The position numbers were made by a program, and so were the translations under genes. From JBEBVQ01 sp037190845 (GTDB lineage Bacteria > Bacteroidota > Bacteroidia > Chitinophagales > Chitinophagaceae): a stretch of DNA of 64,000 nucleotides. The notes under the pieces are model-generated. The model had not been told where the DNA came from and ran no database searches. It worked only from the letters and a program-made list of their open reading frames with translations. The first letter of the stretch is position 1. Every line of letters starts with the position of its first letter. Below, one piece after another: positions 53,995 to 61,001 of this stretch. The stretch is from positions 62,001 through 126,000 of the forward strand of contig JBBCJI010000019.1 of the NCBI GenBank assembly GCA_037190845.1, given 5' to 3'.

Positions 53995-54432
53995 CTAACG
54001 CTCCATTCCTTGTTGCCTTTGCTGCTCCTGCTCCGGTGTTTCCTGTGCGTGCCGTTGCATTGCCCCGTCAACTGCGTTTTCACGTGGGTAAACATTCTCT
54101 CTACTCTGCTCAATACGTTCAATATTTTCTTTGGTATCAGGATGCAGCTCGACAAATTTGGAAGTATAGTTAGCTCTTCTGTTTGGCGAGGGCAGTGGCA
54201 ATGTCACCGGCGAAATCTCATCCACCTCCTGCATGGTTTCAGAAGGAATGGTACGCCTTGCTTCCTCGATGATTTTCTGCTGTTGAACGATAGCCCCGGT
54301 TGGAGTGATGTCATTCCGCATGGACACAAGTTTGATATTGCGCCGCGCTTCCTCTATGACCTGCCGCGCCCTTGCCTGTTGTTCAGGACTGGCGCGATTC
54401 AGCGCATCTTCGACCGCGTTTACCTTTGCCAT
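53995..54432 (-). CDS. Hydrophilic hypothetical protein
   Basis: 145 residues, Gln/Glu/Arg-rich and mostly helical (PEQQARARQVIEEARRNI, then QQQKIIEEARRTIP, an internal repeat of the IEEARR motif). Runs ahead of the coupling ATPase on the same strand, separated by 64 bases, so may be a relaxosome accessory factor by position. Not recognised. Confidence 0.6.
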   Translation of the reverse strand: MAKVNAVEDALNRASPEQQARARQVIEEARRNIKLVSMRNDITPTGAIVQQQKIIEEARRTIPSETMQEVDEISPVTLPLPSPNRRANYTSKFVELHPDTKENIERIEQSRENVYPRENAVDGAMQRHAQETPEQEQQRQQGMER

Positions 54433-54481
54433 CGCATAAGATTAAGTACGATGCGAATATACGCATTTCCGGTTTTGCTGA

Positions 54482-54526
54482 CTGGTACGGTAACTGGTGC
54501 GGTACTGGTACGGTACTGTTGCGGTA
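54482..54526. repeat. Four tandem 11-bp repeats CTGGTRCGGTA
   Basis: Copies at 54482-54492, 54494-54504, 54505-54515 and 54516-54526 (last CTGTTGCGGTA). They directly adjoin the stop of the decayed AlbA_2-like fragment and match in unit length the 11-bp repeats of the intact gene at 54964-54996. Confidence 0.8.
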
Positions 54527-54640
54527 TCAGCTTGCGGCCGCCAGCTTGAATATCTCCCCCTTTCCAGTGCCAAAGCGTTCGATATAATCTGCCTGATACA
54601 TCAGCTCGACCACAATAATGCCGATGAATGGCGTATATAC
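54527..54640 (-). pseudogene. Fragment of a second AlbA_2/RecG-like gene
   Basis: Leftward reading gives VELMYQADYIERFGTGKG then EIFKLAAAS and TGA (54529-54527). This parallels AELMYQAGYIERFGTGTEEI of the intact gene at 54955-56220. Upstream, the frame runs into three copies of GGCGCGTTT (54641-54669). No start or N-terminal domain remains. A leftover of a duplicated and deleted paralogue. Confidence 0.75.
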
Positions 54641-54669
54641 GGCGCGTTTGGCGCGTTTATGGCGCGTTT
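54641..54669. repeat. Three copies of GGCGCGTTT
   Basis: At 54641-54649, 54650-54658 and 54661-54669. Joins the decayed paralogue fragment to the displaced C-terminal exon-like piece; origin unclear. Confidence 0.6.
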
Positions 54670-54721
54670 AGGAGGATGACTTAAACTGGTAATACATACC
54701 TTTTCCGGTAGTTCTGGTCAT

Positions 54722-54928
54722 TTACCCGTTTTTTAGCCTTGCCTGCAATTCCAAGCCTTTTGCCGTTAGCCTGTATTGCTGTTTGGGGCTGTTGGGCTTA
54801 TCGGGAATGGTAAGCTCGATAAACCCATTTTGCAGAGCGGGTAGCATATAATTCAGCACAAAGCTTTCCCTATCACTTAATCCTAATGTTTTTTGTATTT
54901 CAGCCCGTTTCATTTCTCCGTTTAGCAC
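54722..54928 (-). pseudogene. Displaced C-terminal winged helix of the AlbA_2-like protein
   Basis: 68 residues from ATG 54928: EMKRAEIQKTLGLSDRESFV, LPALQNGFIELTIPDKP, QYRLTAKGLELQARL. A winged-helix end domain typical of AlbA_2/RecG-like proteins. Its frame extends upstream (KHSVNREIEKIIGVLNGEM) to meet the 11-bp repeats at 54964-54996; deleting one repeat unit would fuse it in frame to the preceding gene. Could be translated separately or only after repeat loss. Confidence 0.7.
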
Positions 54929-54954
54929 ACCTATAATTTTCTCAATTTCCCGGT

Positions 54955-56220
54955 TTACGGAATGCTTGTCGGGTGCTTGTCGGGTGCTTGTCCGGTGTCC
55001 GGTTGAGGTCGCCAGATGGTGATTTTGACACCGCTTGTAAAATCATATTCAGGCTCTTTTAACTTAGCATCTTTGGCTAACTGGAAGATTTCTTCTGTTC
55101 CCGTGCCGAAACGTTCAATATAGCCTGCCTGATACATCAACTCCGCCAATTTGGGATTCGTTGGAAAGGAGCTATGCTCTTTCTTCAATTCGTTGACGCT
55201 TAATTGGGGGGTAAGGTCGCCGGGATTAAAGATGCTCAATCTGTCGGCAAACAGCATTACCTGAACACTGGCCTTGCTGTTATAATCACGATGCGCCACC
55301 GCATTGACAATAGATTCTGCAATAATTGCTTGCGGGATTTCATACTGAATAGGAGCCTCAACGCCATGTTCCCGTGTACCAACCGACGTGCTGATTTTGG
55401 ATAAAACAAAGTCTTTGGCCTTATCTACCTGCTCGAAAACATCGCCTTCAAATACTTTATGGTCGGGTATGGGTTTTTGAGCAGAAATCCCGTGAAAATG
55501 CGCACATTTAGTAATGGCTGTGCTAAAAAACCGTTGCGGGGTTTTGCCAAATACCAGAAGCGCGGCATTGGAGAGCACGCCTCCTTCAATCAATTTCAGA
55601 TGCGCCAACACTTTCTCAATCGGGGTTTTGACAGCTAACGGAAATCCACGCTTTGCACGGGCACGTTCAATAAATTCCTCTATCTTTCCCCTATCTAAAT
55701 CTTCCACCGTTGCCCGTGGGCATGGTTCCGCGCTCCAGTCCCATTGCACACCCTGCCGCCGGATGCGGTCAATCTTTTCAAGGTTCAAAGGCACTAACGC
55801 TTCCCCGTCCCGCCCGTAATAATGCCCTTCCCATGCGACAGGGAGCCCCGCAGGAGCAGCCGGAATCTGGAACATGACAACCCTGCCTTCCGGCGCGGCC
55901 AGCTCGTGAATTTCGATAAACGTGATGCGGTTGGTGGTTTTATTGGCAATTTCACTTTTAAGGCTATCCAGAGAAACACGGTCATTAGCGCGATAGTTCG
56001 ACCCGACAATCTTGCGGTGCTTGTTCTCAATACCAAACAACAGCCATGCCTGTGGTTTCCCTTTCAGGTTGGCCTCATTGCTCAATGCGCTAAAATATTT
56101 CCCCAGCTTGTCGAAGTCGAAATTGTTTTTGGCTTCCTTGAACTCCACAATTTCGGTTTCTCCGGGCAGTGCCCGAAAACCGGCTAATATTTTTCGGAGT
56201 TGTTGTTTGGTCATGTTCAT
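54955..56220 (-). CDS. AlbA_2 / RecG-like ATP-binding regulator, truncated by an 11-bp repeat
   Basis: 421 residues. Seen: AlbA_2 (Schlafen-type) domain (ETEIVEFKEAKNNFDFDK, WLLFGIENKHRKIVG), middle domain with NAALLVFGKTPQRFF, HATPase_c_4-like region (AESIVNAVAHRDYNSKASV, FADRLSIFNPGDL), ELMYQAGYIERFGTG, then linker TGQAPDKHPTSIP and TAA. Established: family members normally continue into a winged helix after a repetitive linker. Here three GCTTGTCGGGT units shift the frame; with two units the product would be 495 residues. Family roles include transcription control and phage defence. Next to the integrase. Confidence 0.85.
   Translation of the reverse strand: MNMTKQQLRKILAGFRALPGETEIVEFKEAKNNFDFDKLGKYFSALSNEANLKGKPQAWLLFGIENKHRKIVGSNYRANDRVSLDSLKSEIANKTTNRITFIEIHELAAPEGRVVMFQIPAAPAGLPVAWEGHYYGRDGEALVPLNLEKIDRIRRQGVQWDWSAEPCPRATVEDLDRGKIEEFIERARAKRGFPLAVKTPIEKVLAHLKLIEGGVLSNAALLVFGKTPQRFFSTAITKCAHFHGISAQKPIPDHKVFEGDVFEQVDKAKDFVLSKISTSVGTREHGVEAPIQYEIPQAIIAESIVNAVAHRDYNSKASVQVMLFADRLSIFNPGDLTPQLSVNELKKEHSSFPTNPKLAELMYQAGYIERFGTGTEEIFQLAKDAKLKEPEYDFTSGVKITIWRPQPDTGQAPDKHPTSIP
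54964..54996. repeat. Three tandem 11-bp repeats GCTTGTCSGGT, frame-setting
   Basis: Units at 54964-54974, 54975-54985 and 54986-54996 (third has C instead of G). They encode the linker of the AlbA_2-like gene on the minus strand. Unit length is not a multiple of three, so copy-number change toggles the reading frame. Confidence 0.88.
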
Positions 56221-56264
56221 CTTGTTAGAGGTAAAGCTACCTAAATTCTATTGCCGAATATCGC

Positions 56265-57473
56265 TTACGCATTAATCACCGCATCCAGCGCATCATCTAC
56301 ATCCTTATGGATGAAATTTGCCTGATAGCCAATAGTGGTTTTAATGTCGGTATGACGATAAAGTTTCTGCAACATCTGGATAGGGATTTTATCGCCCGAA
56401 ATCGTTGCGAAGGTATGACGGGCAATGTGCATGGTAAGCGGCTTTTTTATTTTTGCCGCCGTGCGCACATCGCTTTTCAGCCAGCGGTCTATGGCGTTAA
56501 TCCGGGATGAAATAATGCGTTCCATCTCGAAACGGTTATTCAATCCGACTTTTCGGAGCTCCGGGAATATCAGGTCACTTTCTTCATCACGGATTGCCTC
56601 GTATTTTTGAAGAATCGCCATTACCTTGTCCGGCACTTTCAGGCTGTCACCTTTCCGGTTTTTACCCATTGTGTAATACATGCGCCCGTCCTGAAAATCC
56701 GACCATTGCAGGCGCAAGACATCTGAAACACGCATCCCGGCAAAATAAAATGAAATCAGCCACAGATTACGGGCATGGTCGGCTTCCGGCCTTTCAAGCT
56801 CTGCCGCCTCGATACGGGCAACATCTTCTTTAGTCAGGCCAACTTTCCGGCTATCGGGGAATTTGATTTGCAGCTTGCCCTTGCCAAAGGGATAGTATTT
56901 TTCCTCACATGCTCCCTCGGCAATCGCCTGACTAAAAATGGAACGTAGCGTTACCCAGTTATTGATAGCCGTCCTCTCGGATACGCCACGCTTGGCAATA
57001 AGCTGTGCCTTGAAACGCTTCAGGACAGTTTGCGTAAGGTCGGAAAAGGCAATGTCGCTACCTAAAAATTCTTTCAGGTGCTTGACGTTCGATTTTTCAT
57101 TATTCCAGCGGTTGTATTTACCATCGTCTTTCAGCCGTTGAATATAAAGGTCGGCCTGCCTAAAGACCGTATCCCCCGCCTTTGGTTTGACTTTTTGCCG
57201 TACCGCCTTTGCGGATATGACGGGCTTCACTGTTTCCAGTTCGAGTGCCTTATTATTGGCATCGGCCAGTTTTGCGATAATGAAATTATTAAGGCGGGTT
57301 GAGTTGGGATGCGACTTTCTGACGCGCTGCAAATCTGCGTCCCAATCCTTTTCCTTTACGTTTTGCCCAAGATGGATGAAAGAGGTTTTACGGTCTTTCG
57401 TGATACGCAATGCAAGTGGATATGTGCCGTCCTTGTTCAGTTTTTTGCGAAGCACTACCTTTACAGCAGCCAT
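56265..57473 (-). CDS. int: Tyrosine integrase of the island
   Basis: 402 residues. Seen: arm-binding N-terminal domain (VVLRKKLNKDGTYPLALRIT), SAM-like core-binding domain (about 100-205), catalytic Arg in FAGMRVSDVLRLQW, His349 and Arg352 in MHIARHTFA, Tyr near 383 in TTIGYQANF. Established: Bacteroidota-type phage integrase; inserts at tRNA genes. The gene lies at the island's right end, reading inward, with arm repeats and attR behind it. Confidence 0.93.
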   Translation of the reverse strand: MAAVKVVLRKKLNKDGTYPLALRITKDRKTSFIHLGQNVKEKDWDADLQRVRKSHPNSTRLNNFIIAKLADANNKALELETVKPVISAKAVRQKVKPKAGDTVFRQADLYIQRLKDDGKYNRWNNEKSNVKHLKEFLGSDIAFSDLTQTVLKRFKAQLIAKRGVSERTAINNWVTLRSIFSQAIAEGACEEKYYPFGKGKLQIKFPDSRKVGLTKEDVARIEAAELERPEADHARNLWLISFYFAGMRVSDVLRLQWSDFQDGRMYYTMGKNRKGDSLKVPDKVMAILQKYEAIRDEESDLIFPELRKVGLNNRFEMERIISSRINAIDRWLKSDVRTAAKIKKPLTMHIARHTFATISGDKIPIQMLQKLYRHTDIKTTIGYQANFIHKDVDDALDAVINA

Positions 57474-57525
57474 TCAAAATGTATTTTGATGAAACTATTG
57501 ATTTTACTGCATAAAGATAGGAAAT

Positions 57526-57553
57526 TTGGTACAACATAGGTACAACATTTTGG
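57526..57553 (+). repeat. Island end repeat, right copy (probable integrase arm sites)
   Basis: Identical to 35866-35893, 28 bases, two GGTACAACAT at 11-bp spacing. It lies 53 bases behind the integrase ATG and 97 bases before attR, so it may also overlap the integrase promoter. Confidence 0.75.
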
Positions 57554-57649
57554 CGTTTTTCCTGTTTTTTTATGCACTCACCATTTTAATGAATGCAGTA
57601 AAATCAATACTTTCAGGCCATATTAATCCATATAAAACCATTTTGCGCC

Positions 57650-57708
57650 AGACTCAAAATCTGGTTTTCGCAAGGGAGTGCAGGTTCGATTCCTGTTCCG
57701 GGCACACT
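57650..57708 (+). repeat. attR: 59-bp direct repeat copy 2
   Basis: Identical to 35762-35820: the tRNA 3' part from the anticodon arm on. No 5' half of a tRNA precedes it, so this copy is not a functional tRNA. Confidence 0.95.
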
Positions 57709-57720
57709 AAATGAAACATA

Positions 57721-57757
57721 ACCGACTGAATTACATATAATTCAGTCGGTTTTTTCT
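57721..57757 (+). terminator. Terminator just right of attR
   Basis: Perfect ACCGACTGAATT-ACATAT-AATTCAGTCGGT hairpin followed by TTTTTTC. Either the original terminator of tRNA-Leu, now displaced by 21.9 kb, or that of an older element's left end. Confidence 0.9.
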
Positions 57758-57763
57758 TTTCAA

Positions 57764-57781
57764 AGTAACAATAGAGTAACA
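57764..57781 (+). repeat. 11-bp-spaced direct repeat AGTAACA
   Basis: AGTAACA at 57764-57770 and 57775-57781, separated by ATAG. Same spacing and position (after att and terminator) as the GGTACAACAT arm repeats of the island, but different sequence. Confidence 0.6.
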
Positions 57782-57838
57782 AAAAATGTGAGCTAACTAT
57801 TACTTGCCAGACTGACAAATATTTCGTAAATTCACGTA

Positions 57839-58366
57839 GTGAAAAAAATTAAGAATACAGGTCTTGACTTTGAAGTAGATAAGCTCACCAACTCTATTGA
57901 AAATGTTGTTACGGGTGACAGTTTTCAAACCGAAGTTTCTTTGACTGCTGCAAGTGATCTGAAACCTGTAAACAAGAAAAACAACTGGCTCTTTGATTGG
58001 AAATTCGAGCATCAGCAACCTGAAAGGGAGGTTTATAAGCTAACAATTGTAGGCAATCCGAAAGTGATACAGGGACTGCTAAGTATAGAGATAAAAACAG
58101 ACCACGTTTATATACACCTGGTCGAAAATGCACCTTTCAACAAAGGAAAGTCTAAAATGTACGCGGGTGTTGCAGGGAATCTTGTCGCATTCGCATGTCG
58201 GCTTTCTTTTCAGCGGGGATATGAAGGTAATATTTCATTCCTGTCAAAATCACAACTGGTAGAACACTACGAAAAGACTTTAGGCGCACTACATTTTGGC
58301 GGACGCATTATGATTATAGAAACCAAAGCAGCCCTGAATCTGATTGACAAATATTTCAAAACATAA
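57839..58366 (+). CDS. Hypothetical protein, possible GNAT-like fold
   Basis: 175 residues from GTG 57839 (GTG AAA AAA ATT). Seen: beta-rich core with VYIHLVENAPFNKGK, YAGVAGNLVAFACRLSFQRG, GNISFLSKSQLVEHYEKTLG, LHFGGRIMIIE; the layout of YAGVAGNLVAF followed by a helix and QRGYEG is reminiscent of acyl-CoA-binding GNAT proteins. Followed after four bases by a 57-residue basic protein, making a two-gene unit. Could be toxin-antitoxin-like; unproven. Confidence 0.6.
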   Translation: MKKIKNTGLDFEVDKLTNSIENVVTGDSFQTEVSLTAASDLKPVNKKNNWLFDWKFEHQQPEREVYKLTIVGNPKVIQGLLSIEIKTDHVYIHLVENAPFNKGKSKMYAGVAGNLVAFACRLSFQRGYEGNISFLSKSQLVEHYEKTLGALHFGGRIMIIETKAALNLIDKYFKT

Positions 58367-58370
58367 GTTT

Positions 58371-58544
58371 ATGAAAAAGCAAATAAATGAACCTGATTAT
58401 ATAGGTGGACATGGCGCTCTTACCAAAGAGGAAGAAGAAGCGCTGACAAAATACTTTGCGGATAAAAAAGCGAAAGGCTCACAAAGAAAAACGCTCGTAC
58501 GGAAAACAAGATCCAAACGGCATACTTACAGTAACCGGCCTTAG
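58371..58544 (+). CDS. Small basic protein paired with the preceding gene
   Basis: 57 residues from ATG 58371 (MKKQINEPDYIGGHGALTKE). Seen: acidic helix EEEEALTKYFADKKAK then a strongly basic tail (RKTLVRKTRSKRHTYSNRP). Four bases after the preceding stop. Possibly an antitoxin or RNA-binding partner; inference from size and pairing only. Confidence 0.6.
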   Translation: MKKQINEPDYIGGHGALTKEEEEALTKYFADKKAKGSQRKTLVRKTRSKRHTYSNRP

Positions 58545-58711
58545 CATAGACGTTTTGTGCTCTGCAAACTTTGGGACGTTTTTGAAACAAACCGGGCAAA
58601 TTCCGGACGGAACAAACTCTAGATCCACTTAAATCAAACAGCTAACAAGGAATTTTTTTTCAGTTGAAAACAATTCCTCACTTTTGAGTTCATGAGTATC
58701 CTTGTCATCAT

Positions 58712-59041
58712 TTATGATCTTGGTGCATAATAAATAATGCAAACGCCTAACAACGCAATCAGCGCTCCGATGATGTCATATTTATCAGGTGAATAGTTAT
58801 CAAACTTCATAGACCAAAGTATCGACATAACAATGAATATACCACCGTACGTTGCATAGACTCTTGCAAAATTTGAGGTCTGCCATGTTGCCACAACTCC
58901 GTAAAAAGCAAGGATCAGCCCTCCTAAAACTCCAAGCCACCAGGGCTTATCTTCTTTTAGCCATAGCCAGATGAGATAACCACCACCTATTTCACAAAGT
59001 CCGGCAAGTATAAAAACCGGTATAGACCTAAGCATTTCCAT
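58712..59041 (-). CDS. YnfA/UPF0060 family membrane protein
   Basis: 109 residues, four membrane segments. Seen: PVFILAGLCEIGGGYLIWLW, GLILAFYGVVATWQ, RVYATYGGIFIVMSILW, DIIGALIALLGVCIIYY. Established: YnfA is a small-multidrug-resistance-like protein of the inner membrane. Its ATG overlaps the stop of the upstream gene by one base (TAATG), so translation is coupled. Confidence 0.9.
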   Translation of the reverse strand: MEMLRSIPVFILAGLCEIGGGYLIWLWLKEDKPWWLGVLGGLILAFYGVVATWQTSNFARVYATYGGIFIVMSILWSMKFDNYSPDKYDIIGALIALLGVCIIYYAPRS

Positions 59042-59484
59042 TAAAGCCCAAGTTCTGTCGTTATAAATTCCTTTGCTCCGTCAGCGCCCGTTAATTCAAG
59101 CCATGCTTCGCTTTTGTCGCCACTTATCGAAAGATTGAATGTAAAAAAGTCACAACATTCTCTTTCGGTCTTAATAAATTCAGTCAATTCATCTAACACG
59201 TTGTCCGTTCCGGGGAACTTAAAAGCGTAACCATTTTGAAGTTCCCTCCTGGCGATCATTTGTGATTTCAAACTTGCAAGAACAGTCTCTTTTCTGTCTT
59301 GAAGTTCCGGGGTTGTCAATTTACAACTTAATGCTCCTGAATGGCTTTTGGGCCTGCAATCATCGCTGCAGCCCGGTATTGTATTTTCTACTTTCATCTC
59401 GGATTTATTTATTGCCTCTTTATCAGCATTACATGCCGTCAAGGTCAAAATTGCCAAAGTGAAAAATGAGACTATTTTCTTCAT
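59041..59484 (-). CDS. Cysteine-rich lipoprotein, metal-resistance-associated type
   Basis: 147 residues. Seen: lipobox LTLTAC (Cys18), Cys in PGCSDDCRPKSH, and the domain LTEFIKTERECCDFFTFNLS then LELTGADGAKEFI. I recall this ECC-F domain from small proteins in mercury and arsenic resistance loci (family memory, not checked). Coupled to ynfA-like gene downstream. Inference: envelope-anchored metal binding. Confidence 0.68.
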   Translation of the reverse strand: MKKIVSFFTLAILTLTACNADKEAINKSEMKVENTIPGCSDDCRPKSHSGALSCKLTTPELQDRKETVLASLKSQMIARRELQNGYAFKFPGTDNVLDELTEFIKTERECCDFFTFNLSISGDKSEAWLELTGADGAKEFITTELGL

Positions 59485-59645
59485 TTATTTTATTTCGAAA
59501 GGTTGCTGCAATAATATACAAAAGCACAGGATTGTGATTTGGCTGTAAACAAAAATATTGCTTATAAAGTATTTCCCTGCCGGATTTGGCAACCCACACG
59601 CATAAAGATCAATTTCTTTAACTTTAAAGCACAAATGAAAATCCA

Positions 59646-60779
59646 ATGAGCAAAAACATGTCCAGGAGAGGCTTGCTGAAAGGAGTGCTCACAACCTCAG
59701 CCAGTTTGTTTTCAGCGCCATGGTTAGTACATGGCATAGAAAAGATCGAAGCACAGGGAGCAAAGGATACCAACGCCATCAAACACCAGTTCCCGCTCGG
59801 CTTTCAATGGGAAACACAGGATCCGTTTTTGTTTTGCGTACATCACGAAGACCATTTCCCGAAAGGAAATGCACAGATGGGGCCGGACAAAACACATTTC
59901 AAAGGAAGGCACATAGGCGACGACTTTATTGTCAAGGATGGCTTCAGGATGTATCATGGTAAGACTGTTCCGGGTTTTCCGGGTCATCCGCACAGAGGCT
60001 TTGAAACCATAACCGTGGTACGAAAAGGTTTCGTTGACCATGCAGACTCTCTCGGCGCCTCCGGTAGATATGGCGATGGCGATGTACAATGGATGACCGC
60101 AGGAAAAGGAGTACAGCACTCCGAAATGTTCCCGCTGCTTTCCGATCAGCAGGATAACCCGATGGAGTTATTCCAGGTATGGCTGAATCTGCCTAAAAAA
60201 AATAAAATGGTGGCGCCGCATTTTAAAATGTTGTGGCGGGAATCCATTCCTTATCTCCGATTCGACAAAGACAAAGTATTGGTAGAACTGATAGCGGGCC
60301 AATGGGATAAACATAAAGCCATAGATCCGCCTCCCGGCTCCTGGGCTGCCCCTGCAACAAATGAAGTATTCATCGTCAACATAAAGATGGAGCCGCATGC
60401 TTCCGTCACACTGCCCGTTTCCAAAAATGAAGTAAACAGAAGCTTATACTTCTACGAGGGCCAAAGGCTGTCGATCAACGACACCACTTTCAATGCTTAT
60501 TCAGGTGTGTTCCTGAATGCAGATGTGACAACCACACTCAGATCAGGCGATACACCGGTGAGTATCTTCATTCTCCAGGGCAAACCAATAAAAGAACAGG
60601 TAATCCAGTATGGCCCGTTTGTGATGAATACGAAAGAAGAAATTCAGCAGGCGTTTGAAGACTATCACAAAACAAAGTTTGGCGGATGGCCCTGGCCCAG
60701 ATACGACCAGGTACATGACAAATCGAAACGCAGGTTTGCACAGCACGCGAATGGCAAACACGAGGTAAAAGGTGCATGA
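59646..60779 (+). CDS. Tat-exported pirin family protein
   Basis: 377 residues. Seen: twin-arginine signal (SRRGLLKGVLTTSASLF) ending near residue 36, then a bicupin pirin fold with metal-ligand motif GHPHRGFETITVV, GDVQWMTAGKGVQHSEM, FQVWLNLPKKNKM and a C-terminal cupin. Established: pirins are Fe- or other metal-binding cupins, some with quercetinase activity; most lack an export signal, so this periplasmic form is unusual. No clear operon partner. Confidence 0.88.
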   Translation: MSKNMSRRGLLKGVLTTSASLFSAPWLVHGIEKIEAQGAKDTNAIKHQFPLGFQWETQDPFLFCVHHEDHFPKGNAQMGPDKTHFKGRHIGDDFIVKDGFRMYHGKTVPGFPGHPHRGFETITVVRKGFVDHADSLGASGRYGDGDVQWMTAGKGVQHSEMFPLLSDQQDNPMELFQVWLNLPKKNKMVAPHFKMLWRESIPYLRFDKDKVLVELIAGQWDKHKAIDPPPGSWAAPATNEVFIVNIKMEPHASVTLPVSKNEVNRSLYFYEGQRLSINDTTFNAYSGVFLNADVTTTLRSGDTPVSIFILQGKPIKEQVIQYGPFVMNTKEEIQQAFEDYHKTKFGGWPWPRYDQVHDKSKRRFAQHANGKHEVKGA

Positions 60780-60799
60780 CAGGGATGCCATTCAACCTT

Positions 60800-60885
60800 G
60801 CCGGGCTCATTTCGACAGGCTCAATGAATCGTTTTTAATGACGGTGGCCGAGCGTGTTGAGGCCCGGCTGCTGAGCTTGTCGAAG
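60800..60885. repeat. REP-like palindromic element
   Basis: TTCGACAGGCTCA (60811-60823) and TGAGCTTGTCGAA (60872-60884), arms matching 12 of 13, with GCCGGGC and GCCCGGC each 5' of its arm. The TTCGACAAGCTCAG word is a widespread dispersed repeat of bacterial genomes. Different in kind from the AATTTGAAAAT palindromes. Confidence 0.7.
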
Positions 60886-61001
60886 TAAAATTCAGCTTTT
60901 AACACGCGGCAATTTGAACAACCCCATATAAAGTGAATACGTTTTTACAAGGTATAATTTGCTATCTTGTCCCCATTTAATAATTTCTTTAAGCATTAAA
61001 A

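Larger units (their letters stand above)
35762..57708. mobile_element. Integrative mobilizable element in tRNA-Leu
   Basis: About 21.9 kb between two perfect 59-bp copies of the 3' part of tRNA-Leu. Seen: tyrosine integrase at the right end, excisionase-like HTH at the left end, shared 28-bp arm segments at both ends, MobF relaxase and coupling ATPase, two serine recombinases, accessory genes. No VirB/Tra pore or VirB4-type ATPase is visible. Inference: excises as a circle and is mobilised by another element's mating apparatus. The palindromes scattered through the left flank are absent. Some cargo genes carry strong Shine-Dalgarno sites and look non-Bacteroidota in origin. Confidence 0.9.

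Noticed and set aside
36799..57473. Complete conjugation system
   Set aside because: Only a relaxase, a coupling ATPase and a membrane protein are present; no VirB4-type ATPase, pilus or pore genes seen.
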